Numbered from the stretch's first letter, positions 1-5,434 are shown. The stretch is DNA of 6,999 nt from Alphaproteobacteria bacterium (GCA_009936885.1 JAACDT010000036.1:1-6999); one strand, 5' to 3'. The notes: generated by a model not told the origin, from the sequence alone. Translations and numbers: made by a program.

Positions 1-2
1 AT

Positions 3-437
3 TTTTATTCTGCATTAGAATCCATTATAATTCCCGTGCCAACAGACCCCTTGCTAGCTGCATGCGTTTATGCTGCTCCAAAACGATGGTGGAAACTTGC
101 AATCTGGACAGGAATCTATTCTGTTATAGGCGGATTAATAGGCTGGGGATTAGGCTGGTTTATGGGTGATCTTATCAGTTTTATGTTGCAAAATGACACT
201 ATTCCGTTTTTATCGGCCAAAAAATTTGAGTCTGTCTCCAACGGATTTTCAGAACATGGCTTACTTATTATAGTGTTGGGGGCTTTTACACCGCTTCCTT
301 TTAAGCTCGTAACTATCACAGCGGGATTGTTTCAATTTGGCGTTTTACCCTTCATTATCGCAGCATTATTCGGCAGAACTGTCCGGTTCTTGTTAGTAGC
401 TGGATTAGTAAAATATCACCAAAATCCAAAAATTTGA
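3..437 (+). CDS. YqaA/DedA-type (SNARE-associated) inner-membrane protein, 5' partial, with early stop
   Basis: This is the 3' part of a small polytopic membrane protein gene of the YqaA branch of the DedA/SNARE-associated family. The reading frame is open to the window edge (first full codon at 3). The GTG at 36 is not the real start, because it falls inside the conserved segment L-E-S-x-x-x-P-x-P-x-D, which begins upstream of it. Visible family features are that segment, a glycine-rich helix (GGLIGWGLGW), the F-T-P-L-P-F-K membrane re-entrant motif, and the R-x-x-R-F-x-x-V segment near the end. DedA-family proteins are linked to lipid handling and membrane homeostasis, but the role of this subfamily is not established. 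The frame stops at TGA 435-437, just before the point where homologues have a final transmembrane helix. A matching helix is encoded in frame downstream (438-500). The gene may therefore be a recent nonsense allele, a sequence error, or a protein that works without this helix. It lies upstream of dsbB on the same strand. Confidence 0.8.
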   Translation, partial: FYSALESIIIPVPTDPLLAACVYAAPKRWWKLAIWTGIYSVIGGLIGWGLGWFMGDLISFMLQNDTIPFLSAKKFESVSNGFSEHGLLIIVLGAFTPLPFKLVTITAGLFQFGVLPFIIAALFGRTVRFLLVAGLVKYHQNPKI

Positions 438-500
438 ATTTTGATAAGCTCTCTTATTGGAATTGTAATTACTGTGAGTTATATCATTTTAGGACATTAA
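438..500 (+). pseudogene. In-frame remnant of the YqaA-type C-terminal helix after a TGA
   Basis: The reading frame of the preceding gene continues after TGA 435-437 for 20 sense codons and ends at TAA 498-500. It encodes a very hydrophobic stretch beginning ILISSLIGIV and ending SYIILGH. YqaA-type proteins normally end in one hydrophobic helix after a short K-[FY]-x-P-like linker, which matches this layout. A single C-to-T change of a CGA arginine codon, or a change from TGG, would create the TGA. Recoding of TGA genome-wide is unlikely, because panB in this window ends in TGA at the normal place and tryptophans elsewhere are TGG. Confidence 0.6.
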
Positions 501-544
501 CTATGTCGCAACAATAATCATCAATCTAGATTGGGTATCCATAA

Positions 545-1015
545 TTGCAGATTTCTTATAAACAAGCGTTGATATTGTCTGCTTTGGCCTCTTTTGGCCT
601 TCTGGCAGGGGCATTCTGGTTTGAAATTATCGTCGGACTTCCCCCGTGTAATTTATGCATCTGGCAACGCTGGCCACATGCCATCATTATTGCAATTGCT
701 GGTTTCGGCCTTGTTGCTATCAAACAAAATTGGATGTTATTATTTATAGCGCTGTCTGCGATTAGCACAGCTTTGATTGGGTTATATCATTCTGGGGTAG
801 AACAAGGATGGTGGTCTGGCCCTTCTGGATGCAGCAACCAGTTGAACTCTGATACAGACATATCTAGTTTAACAACATCACTATTAGAGATGCCAGTAGT
901 TAAATGTGATGAAATTGCATGGTCGTTAATGGGGATATCAATGGCTGGTTGGAATAGCATTGCAAGCTTTATTATTGGCTTATTTGCTTTTCTCTGTTGG
1001 AAGAAATTAACATAA
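545..1015 (+). CDS. dsbB: Disulfide bond formation protein DsbB
   Basis: Inner-membrane quinone reductase that reoxidises the periplasmic thiol oxidase DsbA and passes electrons to ubiquinone. The 156 residues show the family pattern: four hydrophobic helices (about 8-29, 43-60, 65-82 and 132-152), the CxxC pair C35-N-L-C38 followed by I-W-Q-R-W-P-H, and the second periplasmic cysteine pair C96 and C121. C121 lies in V-V-x-C-D-E-x-A-W-S-L-x-G-I-S-M-A-G-[WY], typical of alphaproteobacterial members. The start is TTG 545, directly after an in-frame TAA (542-544). It gives a normal-length N-terminus but has no clear Shine-Dalgarno. An ATG at 503 in the same frame has an AGGA (491-494) ahead of it, but stops at 515, 527 and 542 block it. 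The gene probably shares a transcript with coq7, 44 nt downstream, since no terminator is seen between them. Confidence 0.93.
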   Translation: MQISYKQALILSALASFGLLAGAFWFEIIVGLPPCNLCIWQRWPHAIIIAIAGFGLVAIKQNWMLLFIALSAISTALIGLYHSGVEQGWWSGPSGCSNQLNSDTDISSLTTSLLEMPVVKCDEIAWSLMGISMAGWNSIASFIIGLFAFLCWKKLT

Positions 1016-1048
1016 ACACATTAACACAAACAAGTTCGCACAAACACT

Positions 1049-1052
1049 AGGA
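1049..1052 (+). promoter_or_regulatory. Ribosome binding site of coq7
   Basis: AGGA lies seven bases before the ATG at 1060, in an A+T-rich spacer. It supports the chosen coq7 start and translation independent of dsbB. Confidence 0.7.
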
Positions 1053-1059
1053 TAATATT

Positions 1060-1581
1060 ATGTATAATAAGCAGCAATTGGCAGAGTTTCTAAGAGTAGA
1101 CCATGCAGGGGAGCGTGCTGCACAAACAATCTATAAAGGCCAGTTAGCCGTGTTAAAAAACCAACCTGCGGCAGCGGAAATACAGCTTATGATGGAACAA
1201 GAGCAAGTCCATCTTGATACCTTCGACACACTCTTAAATGAATATCAGGTTCGCCCTTCACTGTTAGACCCTGTATGGGGATTTGCTGGCTTTAGCCTTG
1301 GTATGGTTAGTGCTGCACTTGGGCCTAAAGCAGCAATGGCTTGCACGATTGCTGTTGAGGAAGTAATCGGCGGACATTATCAAAAACAGGTCGATGTACT
1401 GGCAGATACGGATGTTGACCCTGAGCTTGTAAACACGTTAGCACAATTTCGCGATGAAGAACTTGAGCATAAGGATATTGCGGTCGCTAGCGAAGGTGAA
1501 AAAGCGCCTGCATATCAGCTTCTAAAATTCGTGGTACAGACAGGATGCAAAGCAGCTATTAAGGTTGCTGAGAAAATCTAA
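1060..1581 (+). CDS. coq7: Demethoxyubiquinone (DMQ) hydroxylase Coq7
   Basis: Di-iron monooxygenase that hydroxylates the demethoxy quinone intermediate late in ubiquinone synthesis; it acts as a peripheral protein at the inner membrane. The 173 residues include the complete ferritin-like ligand set: E18 in D-H-A-G-E, E48 and H51 in E-Q-V-H, E100 in V-E-E-V-I-G-G-H-Y, and E134 and H137 in R-D-E-E-L-E-H. H106 matches the conserved second-sphere histidine of the family. The length is normal for a bacterial Coq7, and the start has an AGGA at good spacing. The gene follows dsbB, whose product uses ubiquinone as electron acceptor, so the pair is functionally coherent. The HNH gene converges on it from the other side with only 43 nt between stops, and no convincing terminator hairpin is visible there. 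Confidence 0.95.
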   Translation: MYNKQQLAEFLRVDHAGERAAQTIYKGQLAVLKNQPAAAEIQLMMEQEQVHLDTFDTLLNEYQVRPSLLDPVWGFAGFSLGMVSAALGPKAAMACTIAVEEVIGGHYQKQVDVLADTDVDPELVNTLAQFRDEELEHKDIAVASEGEKAPAYQLLKFVVQTGCKAAIKVAEKI

Positions 1582-1624
1582 GAACTTAAAAAAGAAAAAA
1601 TTCACAATACTGGATCCGCAAACC

Positions 1625-2224
1625 CTAATGAGTTGGGCTATCCAATTCTAATTCAACATCCCAGTAAAGATAACCTCTCCAAGTATGATGCAAATGGTTT
1701 GGGGGAAACTTCCTTCCATTTTCCTGTAGTTGATAGGTGTTTGGTCTAATGGGAGGTTTGATAGGGCTGACACCTCCTTTGCTAGGCATTTTGTTGGCTT
1801 TCTGCAAATTACATCTGGTGCAGGAAGCTACAACATTTTCCCAATTTGTTCTGCCGCCTCTAGAACGCGGAATCACATGGTCAAATGTTAATTCGTTCGC
1901 TACAAAAGGTTTGCTACAATACTGACAACAAAACTCATCACGTAGAAAGACATTAAAGCGTGTGAATGCTGGATTACGAGACTGATGAACATATTCCTTT
2001 AATGCGATTACGGATGGAAGCTCAATCTGAAAACTTGGAGAAGATACGACACGTTCATATTTCTGGACTATATCAACCCGCTCAAGAAAAACAGCCTTTA
2101 CAACATCTTGCCATCCCCATAACGAGAGAGGATAGTAACTCAAAGGTCGATAATCCGCATTTAACACTAATGCTGGGGGAAGTTCACCAGCAGTGGAAAA
2201 CACCTTTGGCGTAATAGCATTCAT
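1625..2224 (-). CDS. HNH endonuclease domain protein (McrA-like fold)
   Basis: Protein of 199 residues from ATG 2224. The N-terminal third (L-V-L-N-A-D-Y-R-P-L-S through L-P-S-V-I-A-L-K-E-Y-V) is the conserved lead-in of a widespread alphaproteobacterial HNH family. The HNH/zinc module follows, numbered from this ATG: C100/C103 (C-Q-Y-C), D115-H116 (F-D-H-V-I-P-R-S-R-G-G), N127/N130, then C135-x-x-C138-N139. The two CxxC pairs are the zinc ligands of the fold, and D/H/N are the expected catalytic residues. The family has a nuclease fold, but its physiological role is not known to me; there is no methylase partner nearby, so a restriction role is not supported. A TTG at 2245 in frame would add seven residues, but the purine-rich GAAGGGAAG lies inside that extension and fits better as the ribosome binding site of ATG 2224. 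The stop is TAG. Confidence 0.88.
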   Translation of the reverse strand: MNAITPKVFSTAGELPPALVLNADYRPLSYYPLSLWGWQDVVKAVFLERVDIVQKYERVVSSPSFQIELPSVIALKEYVHQSRNPAFTRFNVFLRDEFCCQYCSKPFVANELTFDHVIPRSRGGRTNWENVVASCTRCNLQKANKMPSKGGVSPIKPPIRPNTYQLQENGRKFPPNHLHHTWRGYLYWDVELELDSPTH

Positions 2225-2230
2225 TTTAGA

Positions 2231-2243
2231 GTTTCTTCCCTTC
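2231..2243 (-). promoter_or_regulatory. Purine-rich ribosome binding region of the HNH gene
   Basis: On the minus strand this reads GAAGGGAAGAAAC, ending six bases before ATG 2224. It decides against the upstream TTG start, which would place it inside the coding sequence. It is also a 9-of-10 match to the complement of the UUUCCUCCCU core of the small RNA found at 4139-4148 in this window. Confidence 0.5.
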
Positions 2244-2249
2244 AATAAT

Positions 2250-2291
2250 CACATATTTAGTATTAATATAATTGAATCGTAACAATATGTG
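2250..2291 (-). promoter_or_regulatory. Inverted repeat and candidate promoter upstream of the HNH gene
   Basis: An exact 8-bp inverted repeat, CACATATT at 2250-2257 and AATATGTG at 2284-2291, encloses 26 very A+T-rich bases. Read on the minus strand, TTGTTA (2285-2280) and TACTAA (2262-2257) are separated by 17 bases and could serve as a weak -35/-10 pair for the HNH gene; the repeat arms then overlap both hexamers. This would suit an operator, but such A+T-rich matches can arise by chance. A GAATC (2274-2278), which fits the GANTC methylation motif of alphaproteobacteria, lies in between. Confidence 0.3.
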
Positions 2292-2302
2292 GGTGTCTAG
2301 CC

Positions 2303-2373
2303 AAAATAAATGACGATCTTGTGACTATTCTTAAAAAAAGTCACTTCTCTTGTCATCTTTTAACTTAGATGAC
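2303..2373 (-). terminator. Possible interrupted terminator / alternative hairpins after the esterase gene
   Basis: On the minus strand, just after the esterase stop, an inner stem GTGACT/AGTCAC (2344-2339 with 2326-2321) has a 12-nt loop. An outer stem ATGAC/GTCAT (2356-2352 with 2314-2310) surrounds it, and a U-rich tail TTTATTTT (2310-2303) follows. A competing 7-bp hairpin, GTCATCT/AGATGAC (2373-2367 with 2358-2352), spans the stop codon and uses the same bases as the outer stem. The stem is interrupted and A+U-rich, so efficient termination is uncertain. Confidence 0.35.
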
Positions 2374-3007
2374 TATCGATAAAGTGCCTTGCAGAATCAA
2401 GACCTGTCTCACTTATTGAGTGGCCAATGCCCTTTTCAAGAACCACTTCTACATCATATCCTTTCTCTTCAAGATGAGACTGTGCATCTATTAATGCAGT
2501 TGCTGGAACCACGTCATCCAAGTCCCCATGTATCAGCAATATTGGTGGGCTCGATACGGTCGCTTCGGCCAGTCTTTGTTCTGTTAGGAGCGCGCCTGAA
2601 AAGCTTATCAGTCCAGCTAATTGATATGCTGGACCAGCCGCCAGCGTCATCATTCCCCCTTGCGAGAAGCCCCCTAATATAATTTGAGATGCCGGCAGCG
2701 AGAATTCGTCAAAGACACTGTTAAGTAGCTCATCCAAATCATCCATAGCCATTATAGCGCCATTTTCACCTTTTTGAATATCAAACCATTCTCTCCCATA
2801 AGGTGACGCTGCACACGGATATGGAGCGTTTGGCGCATAAAATGCGCATCCTTGTTTAACTTGTCCTAAAATAGGCGCAAGACCAAACATATCGGCGGCG
2901 TCCGCTCCCCAGCCATGAAGCAGAATTATGAGTGATGTTACCTCATCTGCCTTGATCGGCGGTTGATAGATACCCTCAAATTTGCCAATTTTTTTTATTT
3001 CTGCCAT
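2360..3007 (-). CDS. Carboxylesterase/phospholipase-family alpha/beta hydrolase
   Basis: Serine hydrolase of 215 residues from the small carboxylesterase/lysophospholipase-like family (YpfH-type). No signal peptide is seen, so it is probably cytoplasmic; its substrate cannot be read from sequence. Family landmarks are L-L-H-G-W-G-A-D-A-A-D-M (about 29-40), which forms the oxyanion-hole region; W74-F-D; the nucleophile elbow G-F-S115-Q-G-G; the acid D164 in H-G-D-L-D-D-V-V-P; and the catalytic histidine H196 in G-I-G-H-S-I-S. The triad is complete and the length is typical. The ATG at 3007 follows AAAGGA (plus-strand positions 3020-3015) at a 7-nt distance. The gene is divergent from the GluQ-RS gene and 135 nt upstream of the HNH gene start, with hairpins in that gap, so co-transcription with HNH is possible but not required. 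Confidence 0.9.
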   Translation of the reverse strand: MAEIKKIGKFEGIYQPPIKADEVTSLIILLHGWGADAADMFGLAPILGQVKQGCAFYAPNAPYPCAASPYGREWFDIQKGENGAIMAMDDLDELLNSVFDEFSLPASQIILGGFSQGGMMTLAAGPAYQLAGLISFSGALLTEQRLAEATVSSPPILLIHGDLDDVVPATALIDAQSHLEEKGYDVEVVLEKGIGHSISETGLDSARHFIDSHLS

Positions 3008-3014
3008 GGATTAT

Positions 3015-3020
3015 TCCTTT
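3015..3020 (-). promoter_or_regulatory. Ribosome binding site of the esterase gene
   Basis: AAAGGA on the minus strand, seven bases before ATG 3007; it supports that start. Confidence 0.65.
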
Positions 3021-3030
3021 TAAATAGTCT

Positions 3031-3046
3031 CAGACACGACCGTCTG
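3031..3046 (-). repeat. Short hairpin-forming inverted repeat in the divergent intergenic region
   Basis: CAGAC (3031-3035) and GTCTG (3042-3046) form a 5-bp stem with a 6-nt loop, 11 bases upstream of the esterase ribosome binding site. If the esterase transcript starts upstream of it, the hairpin is in its leader. A GGCG/CGCC pair flanking a T/A-rich core lies next to it (about 3047-3066). I cannot assign a function; the region between the divergent genes otherwise shows only a TATAAT just before ATG 3116. Confidence 0.3.
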
Positions 3047-3108
3047 GCGCATTTTTTAAAAACGCCCTTGGGGATTATTGTTGCATCTTTATGACATCCC
3101 GCAAATAC

Positions 3109-3114
3109 TATAAT
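3109..3114 (+). promoter_or_regulatory. Perfect TATAAT immediately before the gluQ open frame
   Basis: Exact -10 consensus one base before ATG 3116. No well-spaced TTGACA-like box is seen 16-18 bases upstream. If used, transcription would start near 3120, inside the first codons, and translation would have to begin later (for example ATG 3167). It may also be a chance match in A+T-rich DNA. Confidence 0.3.
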
Positions 3115-3115
3115 T

Positions 3116-4045
3116 ATGGCTTTTAATCCTAAAACAACACATCATGCATTGTCATTGATTGAAGGTATGGCACCTGTCATAACATGTGAATTATATGCTA
3201 ATATTATAGACAAAAACGGATGGCGCACGAGATTTGCACCAAGTCCAACTGGTTTTCTGCATATAGGGCATGCCTATGCTGCCTATGTCGTCTGGCAAAT
3301 AGCTGGCGAAAACCCTGATAAATTTTTGTTACGTATTGATGATTTGGATTATACCCGCTGTTCCGATAAATATATCAATCAGCTGAAAAGCGACTTAAGC
3401 CGGCTGGACATTAGCTGGACTAGTCAAGAAACATATCAGTCCAAGCGCTTGAGAAGATATTCACAAGCGCTTCAAACTTTACAGGAAGCAGACCTTATCT
3501 ATCCGTGTTATTTATCACGAATGGAAATATCTGACTTCTTGTCACCGCCTAGCATAGAGCAAATATCGCAACCTTGCACACGCGGAGCTCTTTCTTCTAA
3601 AGAAATCCTTAAAAGACAACAACGCGGCATAAAACCAGCCCTAAGACTGGATATGTCCAAGGCTATCCAACATGTTGGAGAAGTAGGTTGGACGCGTCTT
3701 GATGGTATTGTTATAAGGGCAGAACCTGCCAAATTTGGTGATATTATCCTTGGCAGACGGGATATAACAGCCTGTTATCACTTAAGTGTGGTTTTAGATG
3801 ATGCAGACACAAATATTGAAGTAGTGACAAGAGGGGAAGATTTGCGCTCAAGCACAGATATACATTGCCTGTTACAAAAACTATTAGGTCTTCCATCGCC
3901 TATTTATTTTCACCATCCCGTTATTTTAGGTGAAGATGGGAAAAAACTCTCGAAAAGACACAAATCACCATCATTACATAACTTACGAGATACAATTTTA
4001 ACTCTCAAAAATATACTTAGAAAAGAATTAGTGATTAATTTTTAA
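3116..4045 (+). CDS. gluQ: Glutamyl-Q tRNA(Asp) synthetase homologue (GluQ-RS)
   Basis: Truncated GluRS-like enzyme that activates glutamate without tRNA and attaches it to queuosine in the anticodon of tRNA(Asp). The open frame has 309 residues. The core begins at R-F-A-P-S-P-T-G (39-46) with H-I-G-H (49-52), then L-R-I-D-D-L-D (72-78), the V-T-R-G-E-D-L segment (237-243) and K-L-S-K-R (277-281). There is no C-terminal anticodon-binding domain, which separates it from a true GluRS. The usual Cys-x-Cys zinc pair is incomplete: the segment reads P-C131-Y-L-S-R, with C154 later. The start is uncertain. ATG 3116 has no Shine-Dalgarno and adds about 37 residues before the core. ATG 3167 has GAAGG but only one base from the codon. 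A TATAAT at 3109-3114 abuts ATG 3116, so a transcript driven by it would favour a downstream start. Downstream, a separate sRNA unit follows. Confidence 0.88.
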   Translation: MAFNPKTTHHALSLIEGMAPVITCELYANIIDKNGWRTRFAPSPTGFLHIGHAYAAYVVWQIAGENPDKFLLRIDDLDYTRCSDKYINQLKSDLSRLDISWTSQETYQSKRLRRYSQALQTLQEADLIYPCYLSRMEISDFLSPPSIEQISQPCTRGALSSKEILKRQQRGIKPALRLDMSKAIQHVGEVGWTRLDGIVIRAEPAKFGDIILGRRDITACYHLSVVLDDADTNIEVVTRGEDLRSSTDIHCLLQKLLGLPSPIYFHHPVILGEDGKKLSKRHKSPSLHNLRDTILTLKNILRKELVINF

Positions 4046-4082
4046 GCTTTGTATAAACAATCATCAAACCCAGCTTCTCTAC

Positions 4083-4111
4083 TTGACATGAGATATTAAA
4101 GGTCCCATACA
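4083..4111 (+). promoter_or_regulatory. Candidate sigma-70-type promoter of the small RNA
   Basis: Perfect TTGACA at 4083-4088, a 17-nt spacer, and a weak CATACA at 4106-4111 as -10. It predicts a start near 4117-4119, exactly at the 5' foot of the first predicted RNA hairpin. The -35 box is strong and the -10 poor, so the exact -10 could be shifted by a base. Confidence 0.6.
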
Positions 4112-4116
4112 TTCGT

Positions 4117-4183
4117 CATGTACGATTATTTTCGTATGTTTCCTCCCTAAACTCGGTCGTGATTATGTCACGACCCTTTTTTT
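4117..4183 (+). ncRNA. mmgR: MmgR/alpha-r8-like trans-acting small RNA
   Basis: Small RNA of about 67 nt in the gap after gluQ, recognised from architecture and core motif. In order: a 5' hairpin with an 8-bp stem including two G-U pairs (ATGTACGA 4118-4125 with TCGTATGT 4132-4139, 6-nt loop); the unpaired pyrimidine core TTTCCTCCCT (4139-4148); a short AAACTC linker; and a GC-rich terminator hairpin with a T run (4155-4183). As I recall, this order and the exact 10-nt core are the hallmarks of the alphaproteobacterial sRNA family typified by Sinorhizobium meliloti MmgR (related to the Rfam suhB motif), which affects polyhydroxybutyrate storage there. The core is complementary to AGGGAGGAAA-type Shine-Dalgarno regions, so base pairing with mRNA leaders, probably with Hfq, is the inferred mode of action. 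There is no phasin or PHB gene in the window, so the role here may differ. No credible small ORF with a ribosome binding site competes with this reading. Confidence 0.8.
4155..4183 (+). terminator. Rho-independent terminator of the small RNA
   Basis: Perfect 8-bp stem GGTCGTGA (4155-4162) and TCACGACC (4168-4175), loop TTATG, then C and seven Ts (4177-4183). It is the strongest intrinsic terminator in the window. It ends the sRNA and would also stop read-through from gluQ, whose stop lies 109 nt upstream of the stem. The convergent MFS gene on the other strand ends at 4247; in that direction the hairpin lacks a U tail. Confidence 0.92.
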
Positions 4184-4246
4184 AACTATATTAATGATAA
4201 TTAAGAAATTTATTGTTTCCTAAATTGAATTAATAACATAGGGAAT

Positions 4247-5431
4247 TTAAGCAGGTTGATTTGTCAATTTTGGCCTGCCAATAATAAGCGCTACTGCAAT
4301 CAAGAAAATCGGGGCAAATGCTATCATCATCATAACCGCCCATCCTAATTCACTATGCGCCATACCAGACAACATCGAAGCCGTAGCAACAACGCTAAAA
4401 ATGCAAAAATCTGCAATACCTTGGACTCTGCCTCTTTCCTCTGGGCTTGCGCTGTTTGCGATGACAGAGCTCCCCCCTACATATAAAAAATTCCAGCCAA
4501 TGCCTAAGAAAATCAAGGCACCTAGATAAATATAAAAACTAGTTCCACTAAGTGCTATGATGGTTGCGGCAACATAACACGCTAATCCAGCCCATAATAG
4601 TTTTCCAACGCCGAATTTGACAATTAGCATACCAGAAAATAGAGAGGGTGCAAACATAGCTACCACGTGCCATTGGATCACACGCGCATTTGCTTCATGC
4701 GATAATCTACTTACATCCACAACTTGAAGCGGTGTTGCGGTCATCAAAAACGTCATAATACAATAGCCAAGAGCGGCCGCAATTAGCCCTGATAAAAAAG
4801 ATGGCATTTGAAAAAATTTAGCGATCGATCTTCCTTGTTGTTTTTGTCTCTTAACTGGCGGTATATCTAATCCCCAGATTATAGGAATCGCTATCATCTG
4901 AACCAGACCGGTTACAATAAAACAGCCGGCATATAGGCTATTTGGCAACAGATCTACAGTGCGATAGGCAATTTCAGGCCCAATAATAGCTGAAGCTAAT
5001 CCTCCTAATAATACGAATGAGACCGCTTTTGCTTTTTCAGCACCTTCCACTGCATCCGCTGCAGCATATCGATAGAATTGCGCAACTCCTTGACCTAATC
5101 CCAGTAAAAATGAAGAAATCACAAGAGGCGCAAAACTCTCTGTTAAGATAGATAAAGCTTGACCAAATGCACCGATAGCAACCATTAAAACGCCGATTAG
5201 GAAAATCAGCCGCCTGCCAAAATGAGCCATTAGTAATGAGGCTGGTATTGTGGCTACCATAACAGCAATGAATTGTATAGAAACTGGCAAAGTTATGAGC
5301 CAAGGTGAGGGTGCTAAAAGAGAACCCACCAATGCCGTATTGGTTAAATTCACATTCATAACCGTCATCATTAAAGCTTGGGAGGCGCCCATCCGCCAAA
5401 CATTGCCAGAAACACCTGTGAAAATTTTCAT
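4247..5431 (-). CDS. Major facilitator superfamily (MFS) transporter, substrate unknown
   Basis: Integral inner-membrane protein of 394 residues with about twelve hydrophobic segments in two halves, separated by a basic cytoplasmic loop around 191-205 (K-R-Q-K-Q-Q-G-R). A degenerate MFS motif A, M-A-H-F-G-R-R, lies at 68-74 between helices 2 and 3. The matching loop in the second half is weak (V-K-F-G-V-G-K, 271-277). G-W-N-F-L-Y-V-G-G-S-S (312-322) and S-P-E-E-R-G-R-V-Q-G (329-338) resemble a group of bacterial MFS proteins usually annotated only as drug or sugar exporters. ATG 5431 lies three bases after the panC stop, with AAGGGA upstream inside the panC end, so it is probably translated from the panB-panC transcript. 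A link to export of pantothenate or related compounds would be inference from position only. The stop is TAA, and no clear terminator is seen after it. Confidence 0.85.
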   Translation of the reverse strand: MKIFTGVSGNVWRMGASQALMMTVMNVNLTNTALVGSLLAPSPWLITLPVSIQFIAVMVATIPASLLMAHFGRRLIFLIGVLMVAIGAFGQALSILTESFAPLVISSFLLGLGQGVAQFYRYAAADAVEGAEKAKAVSFVLLGGLASAIIGPEIAYRTVDLLPNSLYAGCFIVTGLVQMIAIPIIWGLDIPPVKRQKQQGRSIAKFFQMPSFLSGLIAAALGYCIMTFLMTATPLQVVDVSRLSHEANARVIQWHVVAMFAPSLFSGMLIVKFGVGKLLWAGLACYVAATIIALSGTSFYIYLGALIFLGIGWNFLYVGGSSVIANSASPEERGRVQGIADFCIFSVVATASMLSGMAHSELGWAVMMMIAFAPIFLIAVALIIGRPKLTNQPA

Positions 5432-5434
5432 AAA

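Noticed and set aside
36..38. GTG as the real start of the YqaA-type gene
   Set aside because: The frame is open upstream to the window edge and encodes conserved family residues (L-E-S and the following proline) before this codon.
435..437. Genome-wide reassignment of TGA to tryptophan
   Set aside because: panB ends in TGA at its normal C-terminus in an ATGA junction with panC, and conserved tryptophans in all genes are TGG.
1016..1059. Near-repeats of CACAAACA-like units between dsbB and coq7
   Set aside because: Short, imperfect and A+C-rich; too little to call a tandem repeat or regulatory array.
1582..1624. Bidirectional terminator between coq7 and the convergent HNH gene
   Set aside because: Only A-rich sequence is present; no stem of useful length was found.
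1966..2214. Plus-strand open frames within the HNH gene, and similar antisense frames in other genes
   Set aside because: They lie opposite well-supported conserved genes, have no recognisable domains and no ribosome sites; they are shadows.
3047..3066. GGCG/CGCC flanking a T/A run as an intrinsic terminator
   Set aside because: The stem needs a bulge and leaves almost no loop, and it lies between divergent genes where no terminator is expected.
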